Part shown: one piece after another, positions 19,192 through 28,209 of the stretch
Numbering within the stretch: position 1 is the first letter of the stretch
Layout: every line of letters starts with the position of its first letter
Assembly: GCA_035504415.1 (NCBI GenBank)
Contig: DATJRY010000006.1
Coordinates: forward strand, 62,001 to 126,000
Source of the DNA: Candidatus Sulfotelmatobacter sp.
GTDB taxonomy: Bacteria; Vulcanimicrobiota; Vulcanimicrobiia; Vulcanimicrobiales; Vulcanimicrobiaceae
Length of the DNA: 64,000 bases
Reading direction: 5' to 3'
The notes under the pieces: generated by a model
The model's input: the letters and a program-made list of their open reading frames with translations, nothing else
Told to the model about the DNA's origin: nothing
The model's database searches: none
Translations under genes and position numbers: made by a program

Positions 19192-21147
19192 ATGCTCCTG
19201 CTCGTCATTTGGCTGCTGCCGCTGCTGGGCGCGGTGCTGGCCTGGGCCTTCGGGCCGCAGCTGCGCGGCTGGACGGGACCGAAGTGCACCGCCCTGGTCG
19301 GCCTCTCGTTCCTCGCGACCGCCGCCAGCTGGGGCGCCGCGACCGGCGCCGGCGGCGCACACGTCACGCTCGTCTCGTGGCTGCCGGGGTGGACCTTCGG
19401 CTTGCAACTGGACAAGCTTTCGCTGGTGTGGACGCTGATCATCACCGGCGTCGGCTTCCTGATCCACCTCTACTCGATCGGGTACATGAGCGGCGACCGC
19501 GCCTTCGCGCGCTTCTTCGCCTACATGAACTTCTTCGTGTTCGCGATGCTCACGCTGGTGCTCAGCGACAACGTGGTCGGGTTGCTGGTCGGTTGGGGGC
19601 TGGTCGGCCTCGCCTCGTACTTCCTGATCGGGTTCTGGTTCGAACGACCGACCGCGGTCGCGGCCGCGCGCAAGGCGTTCGTCATGAACGTCGTCGGCGA
19701 CGTCGGCATCATGTTCGCGATCTTCGTCATCATCGCGCGCATCGGCGCGATCGGCTTCGCCGACGTCTTCACCAAGTTCCCCACCGCGTTCAGCGGGCCC
19801 GATCTGTTCCTGGTCTGTCTGGGGCTGTTCATCGGCTGCGCCGCCAAGTCGGCGCAAGTGCCGCTGCACACCTGGCTGCCGGACGCGATGGAAGGCCCGA
19901 CCCCGGTCTCGGCGCTGATCCACGCCGCCACTATGGTCACCGCCGGCGTCTACCTGGTGGCGCGGTTCGCCCCGCTGTGGAACGCTTCGCCCGACGCGCG
20001 CGCGCTGGTCGGCGTGATCGGCGCCCTGACCGCGATCCTCGGCGCGATCCTGGGCTGCGTGCAGTGGGACATCAAACGCATCCTGGCCTACTCGACCATG
20101 TCGCAGATCGGCTACATGATCATGGGCGTGGGCGTGGGCGCGTTCGAGGGTGGCGTGCTGCACTTCCTCACCCACGCGTTCTTCAAGGCGCAGCTGTTCC
20201 TCACGTCCGGCATCGTCATCCACGCGCTGCACGACGAGCAGGACGTGCGCCGGATGGGCGGGCTGCGCACGCGGCTCCCGTTCGCCTTCTGGGCGATGCT
20301 GGTCGGCGTGCTCGCCATCTGCGGCGTCCCCGGCTTGAGCGGATTCTTCTCGAAGGATCTGGTGCTCTACACGACGCTGCAGAAGGGGCACCCGTGGCTG
20401 TACGCGATCGGCGTGCTGACCGCCGGGATCACCGCGTACTACATGTTCCGCCTCTTGTTCGTGACGTTCTTGGGCAGCTATCGCGGCGAGGTCGATCCGT
20501 CGGATCTGGGGATTCGGCATCCGGAGCTGGCCGGCACCGCGCCGGCCGTCGGCCACGCCGAGGAGCACGAGCCGGCCGGCCACGGCCACGCGCCGGCCTG
20601 GCTGATGTCGCTGCCGGTCGCGATCCTGATCCCGTTCTCGATCCTCATCGGCTGGCTCGGGCTGGGCGGTGAGAGCAGCCCCTGGGCGCGCTTCTTCGGC
20701 GACTTCTTCGGGACGACGAACGGGCCGGTCACCAGCGCGCCGTTCGGCGAGACCGTCTCGACGCTGCTGGTGCTGCTGGTCGTGATCGCCGGCTTCGCCG
20801 TCGCCGCGCAGCGCTACTGGCGCGGGGAGGCGCTCGCGAACGCGGTCCCGCGCTTGCGCAACGAAGCGATCCACGCCCCGGCGCTGCTCGTCAACGCCTA
20901 CTATTTCGACGCCGCGTACGATTGGCTGCTGGTGCGGCCGGCGCGCGCGCTGGGCAGCTGGTTCGTGCGCTTCGTCGACCCGCGCGTCATCGACGCCGGC
21001 GTGCGCGAGGCGGCGATCTCGGCGCAGTGGCTCGGCCACCTGTTCCGCAGCTTCGAGACGGGTCTGGTGCGCGTGTACGCGCTGACGATCGCGCTCGGCG
21101 TCGTGTGCTTCGTCGCCTACTACACGCTGAGCGGAGTCGCCCGATGA
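19192..21147 (+). CDS. nuoL: NADH-quinone oxidoreductase subunit L
   Basis: This is the distal proton-pumping antiporter-like subunit, 651 aa with about 16 helices and the long lateral helix at the C-terminus. The family core is plain: VGWGLVGLASYFLIGFW, KSAQVPLHTWLPDAMEGPTP, SALIHAATMVTAGVYL and YSTMSQIGYMIMGVGVG. A His-rich loop (HAEEHEPAGHGHAPAW) sits near residue 460. It is followed directly by nuoM with an ATGA overlap. Confidence 0.96.
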   Translation: MLLLVIWLLPLLGAVLAWAFGPQLRGWTGPKCTALVGLSFLATAASWGAATGAGGAHVTLVSWLPGWTFGLQLDKLSLVWTLIITGVGFLIHLYSIGYMSGDRAFARFFAYMNFFVFAMLTLVLSDNVVGLLVGWGLVGLASYFLIGFWFERPTAVAAARKAFVMNVVGDVGIMFAIFVIIARIGAIGFADVFTKFPTAFSGPDLFLVCLGLFIGCAAKSAQVPLHTWLPDAMEGPTPVSALIHAATMVTAGVYLVARFAPLWNASPDARALVGVIGALTAILGAILGCVQWDIKRILAYSTMSQIGYMIMGVGVGAFEGGVLHFLTHAFFKAQLFLTSGIVIHALHDEQDVRRMGGLRTRLPFAFWAMLVGVLAICGVPGLSGFFSKDLVLYTTLQKGHPWLYAIGVLTAGITAYYMFRLLFVTFLGSYRGEVDPSDLGIRHPELAGTAPAVGHAEEHEPAGHGHAPAWLMSLPVAILIPFSILIGWLGLGGESSPWARFFGDFFGTTNGPVTSAPFGETVSTLLVLLVVIAGFAVAAQRYWRGEALANAVPRLRNEAIHAPALLVNAYYFDAAYDWLLVRPARALGSWFVRFVDPRVIDAGVREAAISAQWLGHLFRSFETGLVRVYALTIALGVVCFVAYYTLSGVAR

Positions 21148-22589
21148 TCTTGACCGCCCTGGTCTTGGTGCCGATCGTCGTCGGCTTCGCGCTCTACGCG
21201 CTGCCGCGCACGGCGACGGGTGCGCTGCGCGCGATCCCGGCCCTGGTCGCCGCGCTCGCGTTCTTCGCCGCGCTGGCCGGCTACGCCGGCGGCGTCCCCG
21301 ACGTCTCGGTGCACTGGTTGGCGCGCCCGTTCAGCGCGGCGTTCCACCTCGGCTTCGGCCCCGTCTCGGTCTGGATCGTGGCCCTGCTGGCGGTGGTGAC
21401 CTTCAGCGCGGCGCTGGCGATCCCGGCCAGCCCGCGCGCACGCGCCTTGGCGGCGCAGCTGCTGGTGCTGCAAGGTGCGATGAACGGCGTCTTCCTCACC
21501 AAGGACCTGCTGCTGTTCGCGCTGTTCTGGGACCTGATGCTGTTGCCGGTCTTCCTGGTGCTGATCGATCACGCGTCGCACGCGCGGGCCGCGTGGAAGT
21601 ATCTCGTCTACAACTTGGCCGGCGGCTTGGCGCTGCTGCTCGCGACGGCCGCCTACGGCGTCGTCGCCGGCAGCACCGATGTCATCGGTCACGCGCCGGC
21701 GCCGGTCATCGGTGCGACCTGGGGCGCGTGGATCTTCGCCGGGTTCGCGTTGGCGTTCCTCATCAAGACGCCGGTCTTCCCGTTCCACACCTGGATGCCG
21801 GAGACGTACGCCGAGCTGCCGCCGGTGATGGCCGCCGTCGTCTCGGCGGTGCAATCGAAAGCCGGGCTCTACGGGTTCTTGGTGATCGGGGTGCCGCTGC
21901 TGCAGGCGCAGATGGTCGACGCGCGCGGGCTGATGATCGCGCTCGGGTTGGCCTCGCTGTTGTACGGCGCGCTGGCCGCGCTGGCGGCGAACGACGCGAA
22001 GCGCGTCGTCGCGTACAGCTCGCTCTCGCACCTCGGACTGATCCTGATCGCCGTGTTCAGCGGCTCGCCGCTGGCCTCTACCGGCGCGCTGGTCTACATC
22101 GTCGCGCACGGCCTGTTCAGCGCCGCGCTGTTCATCACGCTGGGCGCCGTCGAGCAGCGCGAGGAGACGCGCGACGTCACCCGCCTGGGCGGCCTGGGCG
22201 CGCGCAATCCGCGCTTGGCCGGCGCGCTGGTGCTGGCGGCCCTCGCCGCGCTGGGCTTGCCGGGCCTGGCCGGTTTCGCCGGCGAGATCCTGATCCTGAC
22301 CGGCGTCTTCAAGAGCGGCCTGGTGTGGCCGGCGATCGTCGCGCTGCTGCCGATCATCCTCGCTTCGGCGTACATGCTGCGCCTCTACCAAGGGATCATG
22401 AACGGACCCGAGATTCCCGACCTGCCGGTGCGGCGCGATCTGAGCTGGCGCGAAGGACTGGCGCTCGCACCGCTGGTCGCCGCGTTCGTGTGGCTGGGCG
22501 TCAATCCGAGCGCGCTGACGGTGACGCCGGCGGCCGCCGGCGCGCAGGTCGGCCTGGCGCCGGCCGTGGAGGCGTCCCGTGCTCGTTAA
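21144..22589 (+). CDS. nuoM: NADH-quinone oxidoreductase subunit M
   Basis: This is a proton-pumping antiporter-like subunit (481 aa, about 14 helices). Diagnostic segments are FALFWDLMLLPVFLVLID, KTPVFPFHTWMPETYAELPP and AYSSLSHLGLILIAVFSG. The start overlaps nuoL by 4 bp and the 3' end overlaps nuoN by 11 bp. Confidence 0.96.
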   Translation: MILTALVLVPIVVGFALYALPRTATGALRAIPALVAALAFFAALAGYAGGVPDVSVHWLARPFSAAFHLGFGPVSVWIVALLAVVTFSAALAIPASPRARALAAQLLVLQGAMNGVFLTKDLLLFALFWDLMLLPVFLVLIDHASHARAAWKYLVYNLAGGLALLLATAAYGVVAGSTDVIGHAPAPVIGATWGAWIFAGFALAFLIKTPVFPFHTWMPETYAELPPVMAAVVSAVQSKAGLYGFLVIGVPLLQAQMVDARGLMIALGLASLLYGALAALAANDAKRVVAYSSLSHLGLILIAVFSGSPLASTGALVYIVAHGLFSAALFITLGAVEQREETRDVTRLGGLGARNPRLAGALVLAALAALGLPGLAGFAGEILILTGVFKSGLVWPAIVALLPIILASAYMLRLYQGIMNGPEIPDLPVRRDLSWREGLALAPLVAAFVWLGVNPSALTVTPAAAGAQVGLAPAVEASRAR

Positions 22590-24012
22590 TCTGCCGAGTG
22601 CCGGCGACTACACCGCGCTGCTGCCGACGATCGTCGTCGCCTGCGCGCCGCTGCTGATCCTGATCGTCGACCTGTTCCTGCGCGGGGAGGGTGCCGGCCG
22701 CCGCGCCGTCTCCGTCGCCATCGCGATCCTCGCGCTGCTCGGCGCGGGCTGGCTGCTGGCCGCGCAGTACCCGCACGACGTGGTCGCGTTCGACGGCGCG
22801 TTCGTGCAGGGCGGCTTCTCGATCGTCTTCAGCGAGATCGTCGTCATCGCGACGATCGGCACGCTGTTGCTCTCGCTGGGCATCGGGCGCACCGATCAGG
22901 TCGCCGGCACCACGGCGCTGCTGCTGTGGAGCGCCAGCGGCGCGATGCTGATGGCCGGCGCGGCGAGCTTGTTGACCGTCTTCTTGGGTCTCGAGCTGCT
23001 CTCGCTCGCGCTGTACTGCCTGTGCGCGATCTCGGCGCGCGCGACGGCGCGCGAGTCGGCCCTCAAGTACCTCTTGCTCTCCTCGATGGCGTCGGGTTTC
23101 TTGCTGTACGGCTCGGCGCTGCTGTTCGGCGCGAGCGGAACCGTCTCGTTCGCCGGCCTGGCGGCCGCGACGCCCTCGCCGCTGCTCGCGCTCGGCGCCG
23201 GCTTGTTCCTGGTCGGCGTCGCGTTCAAGCTGAGCCTGGTGCCGTTCCATTCGTGGACGCCCGACGTCTACGAGGGTGCGCCGCTGCCGGTGACCGCGTT
23301 CATGTCGGTCGCCACCAAGGCGGGCACGCTGGCGGTGCTGGCGCGCTTCGCCTACGCGGCGCTGCCGCAAGCCGACGCGCAGACGCTGCTGCTGCCGCTG
23401 TGGGTGCTGGCCGCGCTCTCGATGCTGATCGGTAACCTCGCCGCGCTGGCGCAGACCGACATGAAGCGCCTGCTGGCGTACTCGGGGATCGCGCAAGTCG
23501 GCTACATCGTCACCGCCTTCGCGGGGACGACCGTGCTGGGGCTGCGCTACGCGCTCCTGTACTTGGCCGGCTACACGTTCATGAACCTGGGCGCGTTCGC
23601 GGTCGTCGCGCTGATGTCGCGCGACGGCGACGCGGTCGTCGGCTTGGGCCGCTTCGCGGGTCTGGCCGGGCGGCGCCCGTGGCTGGCCGCGGCGATGACG
23701 TTCTTCCTGATCGGTCTGGCCGGCTTGCCGCCGACCATCGGCTTCACCGGCAAGATCCTGATCTTGGCCGCGACGGTCGGCGCCGGTTACGCGTGGCTGG
23801 CCGGCGTGCTGATCATCGGCACCGCGATCTCCGCCTACGTCTACTTCAAGATCGTGCGGGCGATGTTCGCGAACATCGACGCGGCGCACGTGCGCGACGA
23901 GCGTTCGACGAACCCGCTGCCGTGGATCGCGGTCGCCGTCTGCGCGGTGGCGACGTTCGCCCTGGGCGTCCTCCCGTACACCCCGTCGAACGTCCTGCCG
24001 CACGTGAAGTGA
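22579..24012 (+). CDS. nuoN: NADH-quinone oxidoreductase subunit N
   Basis: This third antiporter-like subunit has 477 aa and about 14 helices. The GTG start at 22579 lies inside the end of nuoM. Characteristic segments are ELLSLALYCLCAISA, KLSLVPFHSWTPDVYEGAPL and AYSGIAQVGYIVTAF. It ends the complex I set, but its stop overlaps the start of a GNAT gene, so the transcript continues. Confidence 0.96.
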   Translation: MLVNLPSAGDYTALLPTIVVACAPLLILIVDLFLRGEGAGRRAVSVAIAILALLGAGWLLAAQYPHDVVAFDGAFVQGGFSIVFSEIVVIATIGTLLLSLGIGRTDQVAGTTALLLWSASGAMLMAGAASLLTVFLGLELLSLALYCLCAISARATARESALKYLLLSSMASGFLLYGSALLFGASGTVSFAGLAAATPSPLLALGAGLFLVGVAFKLSLVPFHSWTPDVYEGAPLPVTAFMSVATKAGTLAVLARFAYAALPQADAQTLLLPLWVLAALSMLIGNLAALAQTDMKRLLAYSGIAQVGYIVTAFAGTTVLGLRYALLYLAGYTFMNLGAFAVVALMSRDGDAVVGLGRFAGLAGRRPWLAAAMTFFLIGLAGLPPTIGFTGKILILAATVGAGYAWLAGVLIIGTAISAYVYFKIVRAMFANIDAAHVRDERSTNPLPWIAVAVCAVATFALGVLPYTPSNVLPHVK

Positions 24013-24464
24013 CGATTCGCCCGGCGCGGCCCGACGACGAGACCTTCGTCGTCGAGCTCGTTCCGCGGTTCGTCGAGCACGGCGCGGCCGACGGGCACAC
24101 GCCGGACGAGGTGATCGTGGGGACCGCGCGCGTCATGCGGCGCGCGCTGGTCGCCCCGCGCGAAGGCGAGCTGTTTCTGATCGCGCAGGAAGCGGACGGC
24201 ACGCGGGCCGGCTTCTTGTACGCGATCACCGAGCGCGACTTCTTCACGGCCGAGCCGTACGTGCACGTCTCGGAGATCGCGGTCGCGCGCAGCGGAGCGG
24301 GCGTCGGCGCCGCGCTGATGGCGGCCGTCGAAGCCTGGGCGCGCGAGCGCGGTTCGCGCTTCATCTCGCTCAACGTCGTCGAGGAGAACCGTGCCGCGCA
24401 GCGCTTTTACGAGCGCCGCGGCTACGGCCCGGGGCACCGCCACTACGTGCGGCGCTTGGACTAA
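24009..24464 (+). CDS. GNAT family N-acetyltransferase
   Basis: This protein has 151 aa with a GTG start inside the nuoN stop (GTGA). The GNAT fold is shown by the VHVSEIAVARSGAGVGAALM segment (motif A, acetyl-CoA pyrophosphate loop R-x-x-G-x-G/A) and by SLNVVEENRAAQRFYERRGY (motif B). The substrate is unknown. The translational coupling to nuoN is firm from sequence, but a role in complex I is only a possibility, since GNAT genes often travel as passengers. Confidence 0.85.
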   Translation: MTIRPARPDDETFVVELVPRFVEHGAADGHTPDEVIVGTARVMRRALVAPREGELFLIAQEADGTRAGFLYAITERDFFTAEPYVHVSEIAVARSGAGVGAALMAAVEAWARERGSRFISLNVVEENRAAQRFYERRGYGPGHRHYVRRLD

Positions 24465-24480
24465 CGCGTTCCAGCCCCAC

Positions 24481-24525
24481 TTGTGTGCGGGTGAAACAAT
24501 CCGTATACTGCCAAACAGGTGGCAG
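24481..24525 (+). promoter_or_regulatory. Promoter with overlapping palindromic operator for marR
   Basis: TTGTGT (24481-24486) and TATACT (24504-24509) are spaced by exactly 17 bp. Overlapping the -10 and the expected transcription start is a perfect inverted repeat, CTGCCA - 6 nt - TGGCAG (24508-24525). An 18-bp palindrome over the start point is what a MarR dimer would bind to repress its own promoter. The site is directly upstream of a marR gene. Confidence 0.65.
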
Positions 24526-24581
24526 CCAGACTCCCGGCGATCGACTCCGATCCTTCGCGAGGCCGTTCTGACGAGCCGTCG

Positions 24582-25025
24582 ATGGCGCGCCTGTACGGAC
24601 TGCCGGGGCACTTGATCCGGCGCTGCCACCAGATCGTCGGCGGATTGTTCGCCGAGGCGCTGAGCACATCCGATCTCACGCCGATGCAGTACGCCGCGCT
24701 GACGGCGATCCGCGCGCACCCCGAGATCGACGCCACGCGCCTCTCGCGGCTGATCGTGTTCGACAAGTCGACGCTGGGCTCGGTCCTGGAACGGCTCGAG
24801 GCGAAGCAGCTGATCTGGCGCGAGGCCAGCCCGCGCGATCGCCGCGCCAAGCGCTTGCGCATCACGCCGGCCGGCACGCGGCTGATCGAGCGCGCCGATC
24901 CGATCGTCGACCGCGTCGAAGCCGACTTCCTCGCACCGCTGCCGGCGGCCGACCGCACCCGCCTGGTCCGCTTGTTACGCCGCGTCGTCGCCGGCCACGC
25001 CGCCGACGAGGCCAAGCTCACGTGA
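24582..25025 (+). CDS. MarR family transcriptional regulator
   Basis: This winged-helix repressor has 147 aa from the ATG at 24582. An in-frame GTG at 24519 would add 21 residues, but it lies inside the operator and almost at the transcription start, so I prefer the ATG. The MarR layout is present: dimerisation helix (LIRRCHQIVGGLFAEAL), the DLTPMQYAALTAI helix, the recognition region ATRLSRLIVFDKSTLGSVLERLEAK (in two helices) and a wing with ASPRDRRAKRLRITPAG. It is GTGA-coupled to an FAD monooxygenase, so it probably senses an aromatic compound and controls that enzyme. Confidence 0.88.
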   Translation: MARLYGLPGHLIRRCHQIVGGLFAEALSTSDLTPMQYAALTAIRAHPEIDATRLSRLIVFDKSTLGSVLERLEAKQLIWREASPRDRRAKRLRITPAGTRLIERADPIVDRVEADFLAPLPAADRTRLVRLLRRVVAGHAADEAKLT

Positions 25026-26209
25026 GCGAGCCGTCCGTCCTGGTGGTGGGCGGCGGCATCGGCGGATTGGCCGTCGCGCTGGCGGTCGCGCAGCGCGGCC
25101 GCACCGTGCGGGTGCTGGAGAAGGCGGCCGAGTTCGGCGAGATCGGAGCCGGCTTGCAGTTGGCCCCCAACGCGTCGCGCGCGCTCGAGCGGTTGGGCAT
25201 CCTCGACGCGTTGGCGCGGCACGCGGTCTTCCCGCAACACCTGGTCTGGATGGACGCGCTGGCGGGGACGCGCCTGTGCGAGCTCGACCTCGGCCAGCCG
25301 TTCGTCGAGCGCTACGGCTACCCGTACGTCGTCATGCACCGCACGGATCTGCTGGCCGAGCTGCTCAGCGCCGCACGCGCGCACGAGCGCATCACCTTGG
25401 AGACCGGCAAGGAGCTGGTCGAAGTCGACGCCGACGACGAGCTGGTCCGGGTGCGCTGCGCGGACGGCACGACCGCGCGCGGCGAGCTGCTGGTCGGCGC
25501 CGACGGGCTGTGGTCGACGGTGCGTTCGTTCGTCGTCGACGACGGCGCGCCGATCTGTTCCGAATACGTCGCCTACCGCGGCGCGATTCCGATCGGCGAG
25601 ATGTCGACCCACGCCGGGCTCGACAACGTCGTGTTCTGGACGGGGCCCGACAAGCATCTGGTGCAGTATCCGGTCCGCCGCGGGGAGCTCTACAACCAAG
25701 TCGCCGTCTTTCGCAGCCATCGCTACCGGCCCGGAACCGACGACTGGGGGACCGCCGAGGAGTTGGAGCGGGCCTTCGGCGGCACCACGGCGCCGGTGCG
25801 CGCGGCGTTGACGAAGATCCGCCGCAACCGCCGCTGGCCGATGTACGACCGGCTCCCGATCGACCACTGGAGCCGCGGCCGGGTGACGCTGCTCGGCGAC
25901 GCGGCGCATCCGATGCTGCAATACCTCGCGCAGGGTGCGTGCCAGGCGCTCGAGGACGCCGTCGCGCTGGCGGATGCGCTCAGCGACAACCGCACCGTCG
26001 AGGGCGCACTGCACGCCTACGAGCAGGTGCGGGTCGCGCGCACGGCGCGCGTACAGACGACGGCGCGCGCGTGGGGCGCGTTCTGGCACGTCCATCCGGA
26101 CGATCAACCGGCGCGCGACGCGCACCTGGTCGATCGCTCACCGCGGGACTACAACGAGCTCGACTGGCTCTACGGCGCTACGGCGCCGGCGTCGGCGACG
26201 GTTGCGTGA
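25022..26209 (+). CDS. FAD-dependent aromatic monooxygenase (salicylate/3-hydroxybenzoate hydroxylase type)
   Basis: This single-component flavoprotein hydroxylase has 395 aa and a GTG start inside the marR stop. Motifs are the Rossmann GGGIGG (10-15), the DG motif in LVGADGLWSTVR (about residues 158-169), and the second FAD motif LLGDAAHPMLQYLAQGACQ starting near 290. The family attacks aromatic acids using NAD(P)H and O2. Close relatives act on salicylate, 3-hydroxybenzoate or 6-hydroxynicotinate, and sequence reading alone cannot choose between them. No ring-cleavage gene is nearby. The 3' end overlaps the converging gene by 32 bp. Confidence 0.88.
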   Translation: MSEPSVLVVGGGIGGLAVALAVAQRGRTVRVLEKAAEFGEIGAGLQLAPNASRALERLGILDALARHAVFPQHLVWMDALAGTRLCELDLGQPFVERYGYPYVVMHRTDLLAELLSAARAHERITLETGKELVEVDADDELVRVRCADGTTARGELLVGADGLWSTVRSFVVDDGAPICSEYVAYRGAIPIGEMSTHAGLDNVVFWTGPDKHLVQYPVRRGELYNQVAVFRSHRYRPGTDDWGTAEELERAFGGTTAPVRAALTKIRRNRRWPMYDRLPIDHWSRGRVTLLGDAAHPMLQYLAQGACQALEDAVALADALSDNRTVEGALHAYEQVRVARTARVQTTARAWGAFWHVHPDDQPARDAHLVDRSPRDYNELDWLYGATAPASATVA

Positions 26210-26633
26210 CGAGCGGCTGGAACGAGATGCCGTCGACTTTGCCGGCGGTATCGAACGAGATCACCATCGCGATCGGCGGCGGTACGCTGCCGACGATCTT
26301 GTAGACGAAGTAGTTCGAACCGTTCTGCGTGCCGCGCTGCAGCTGCGTGAACGAGGCGATGGTGCCGACGGTGCGCAGGTGTCCGCCCATGTCGGAGATA
26401 TCCGCATCGCTGATCTTCGCGTTGAGCTGCGCGTCGTAGTGCGAGCGGTCGATCGTGCCGGTGCGCCAGGCGTCGAACTCGGCGCGCGCGCGGGCCGTCT
26501 GCGCCGGGTCGATCGTCGCGACCGGACCGGGCGCGGTCGCGGGCGATGCGTCGGGCGTCGCCGTCTGCGCCAGCGCGGGAGCGGCCGTCAGGCCGGCCAG
26601 CAGGCAGAAGAGGAGAAGGCGCTGCGAGGTCAT
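26178..26633 (-). CDS. Small secreted protein of unknown function
   Basis: The protein has 151 aa with a signal peptide (hydrophobic core LLLFCLLAGLTAAPALAQ), a Thr/Pro/Ala-rich linker, and one small alpha/beta domain containing RTVGTIASFTQLQRGTQNG and FVYKIVGSVPPPIAMVISFD. This resembles the DUF3887/NTF2-like small domains that occur in exported proteins, but the match is weak. It lies downstream of fumC on the same strand. Its ribosome binding site and start codon are locked in a perfect 15-bp hairpin (see the repeat feature). The stop overlaps the converging monooxygenase gene. Confidence 0.75.
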   Translation of the reverse strand: MTSQRLLLFCLLAGLTAAPALAQTATPDASPATAPGPVATIDPAQTARARAEFDAWRTGTIDRSHYDAQLNAKISDADISDMGGHLRTVGTIASFTQLQRGTQNGSNYFVYKIVGSVPPPIAMVISFDTAGKVDGISFQPLVTQPSPTPAP

Positions 26634-26647
26634 CGCAGCGCCTTCTC
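26613..26647 (-). repeat. Perfect 15-bp inverted repeat enclosing the start codon of the 26178-26633 gene
   Basis: The left arm 26613-26627 and right arm 26633-26647 are exact reverse complements with a 5-nt loop (26628-26632). In the minus-strand RNA the GAGAAGG ribosome binding sequence is in the 5' arm, the AUG opens at the loop, and the first codons form the 3' arm. A second hairpin, GTTCTC - 5 nt - GAGAAC (26649-26665), lies next to it toward fumC. The pair could end fumC transcripts, gate translation of the next gene, or both. No long U-tract follows. Confidence 0.8.
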
Positions 26648-26674
26648 TGTTCTCCGCTCGAGAACCAGCCGTTC

Positions 26675-28105
26675 TCACGGATGTGTCATATTGGCCGGTA
26701 CGACGAACTTGTCGAAGTCGGCGCCGCTGATGTATCCCAGGCTCAGCGCAGCTTCCTTTAAGGTCGTGCCGTCGTGGTGCGCCTTCTTGGCGATCTCGGC
26801 CGCCTTGTCGTACCCGATGTGCGGCGCCAGCGCCGTCACGGTCATCAGCGACTGCCCCAGGTATCCGGCGATCGCGGTTTCGTTGGCCTGCAGCCCCTCG
26901 ACGGCGTGCTCGCGGAACATCGTGCACGCGTCCTTGAGCAGCCGGCACGAGTGCAGGAAGTTGTAGATCATGACCGGGTTGAACACGTTCAGCTCGAAGT
27001 TGCCCTGCGAGGCGCCGAACGAGATGGCCAGGTCGTTGCCGTACACCTGCACGACGACCATCGTCATCGCTTCGGACTGCGTCGGGTTGACCTTGCCCGG
27101 CATGATCGAGCTGCCCGGTTCGTTCTCCGGCAGGATCAGCTCGCCGATGCCGGCGCGCGGACCCGAGGCCAGCCAGCGGATGTCGTTGGCGATCTTCATC
27201 AGCGCCGCGCCGAGCTGCTTGAGCGCGCCCGAGGCGAACACGAACTCGTCGTGCGAAGCGAGCGCGGCGAACTTGTTCGGATGCGAGCGGAACGGCAGGC
27301 CGGTCAGCTCGGAGATCTTCTTGGCGGCGCGGTCCGCGAACTCGGGGTGCGCGTTGAGACCGGTGCCGACGGCGGTGCCGCCGATGGCCAGATCGTAGAG
27401 CCGGTCGAGCGCGAACTCGATGTCGACGATGGCGCGATCGAGCTGCGCGACGTAGCCGGAGAACTCTTGGCCCAGCGTCAGCGGCGTCGCATCCTGCAGG
27501 TGCGTGCGGCCGACCTTGACGATGTCCTTCCACTGCTTGGCCTTGGCGTCGAGCGCGTTGCGCAGCGCCTTGACGGCCGGCAGCATGTCGATGATCGCCT
27601 GCGCCGCGGCCATGTGCATCGCGGTCGGGAAGGTGTCGTTCGACGACTGTGACATGTTGACGTGGTCGTTGGGGTGGATCGGCTTTTTCGAGCCCATCTC
27701 GCCGCCCGCCATCTCGATCGCGCGATTCGAGATGACCTCGTTGACGTTCATGTTCGTTTGGGTGCCGGAGCCGGTCTGCCAAACGCGCAGCGGAAAGTGC
27801 TCGGCCAGCTTGCCCGAGATCACCTCGTCGGCGGCGCGCACGATCAGGTCCGTCTTCTCGGCGTCGAGCTTGCCGAGGTCGTGGTTGACCAGCGCGGCGG
27901 CCTTCTTGAGGGTGCCCATCGCGCGGATGACCTCGCGCGGCATCACGTCGCGCGGCGTTTGCGCGTCCCCGATGTCGAAGTGGATGAGCGAGCGCGCCGA
28001 TTGCGCGCCGTAGTACTTGTCGTTCGGCACGTCGATCTTGCCCATCGAGTCGCTCTCGACGCGCGTCGTTCCGACCGTACCGTTCGTCTGCGTGGTAGTG
28101 GCCAT
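26675..28105 (-). CDS. fumC: Class II fumarate hydratase
   Basis: This enzyme interconverts fumarate and malate in the TCA cycle. It has 476 aa. The superfamily signature [13 protein letters not shown] is present, with the catalytic Ser in the flexible SS loop. Also visible are [33 protein letters not shown] and [19 protein letters not shown]. It has a slightly extended Thr-rich N-terminus before [19 protein letters not shown]. The iron-independent, oxygen-stable class fits the aerobic respiratory genes nearby. It is divergent from the TPR gene with about 100 bp between them. Confidence 0.97.
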   Translation of the reverse strand: MATTTQTNGTVGTTRVESDSMGKIDVPNDKYYGAQSARSLIHFDIGDAQTPRDVMPREVIRAMGTLKKAAALVNHDLGKLDAEKTDLIVRAADEVISGKLAEHFPLRVWQTGSGTQTNMNVNEVISNRAIEMAGGEMGSKKPIHPNDHVNMSQSSNDTFPTAMHMAAAQAIIDMLPAVKALRNALDAKAKQWKDIVKVGRTHLQDATPLTLGQEFSGYVAQLDRAIVDIEFALDRLYDLAIGGTAVGTGLNAHPEFADRAAKKISELTGLPFRSHPNKFAALASHDEFVFASGALKQLGAALMKIANDIRWLASGPRAGIGELILPENEPGSSIMPGKVNPTQSEAMTMVVVQVYGNDLAISFGASQGNFELNVFNPVMIYNFLHSCRLLKDACTMFREHAVEGLQANETAIAGYLGQSLMTVTALAPHIGYDKAAEIAKKAHHDGTTLKEAALSLGYISGADFDKFVVPANMTHP

Positions 28106-28166
28106 AGCGCCCCCAGACTTCGGCGCCGCGGCGGGCCGGCACTCCGCGAGAAAGGTCGCAGGACCG

Positions 28167-28175
28167 TGATATACT
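28167..28175 (+). promoter_or_regulatory. Extended -10 promoter for the TPR gene
   Basis: TGATATACT matches TGnTATAAT, about 35 nt before the ATG at 28210. GGAGGAG lies at 28194-28200. The same AT-rich patch reads TAGTAT on the other strand and could also serve fumC. It lies in the only non-coding gap between the two divergent genes. Confidence 0.6.
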
Positions 28176-28209
28176 ATGCACTACGCCCGTCCTGGAGGAG
28201 GGGTCGCCC

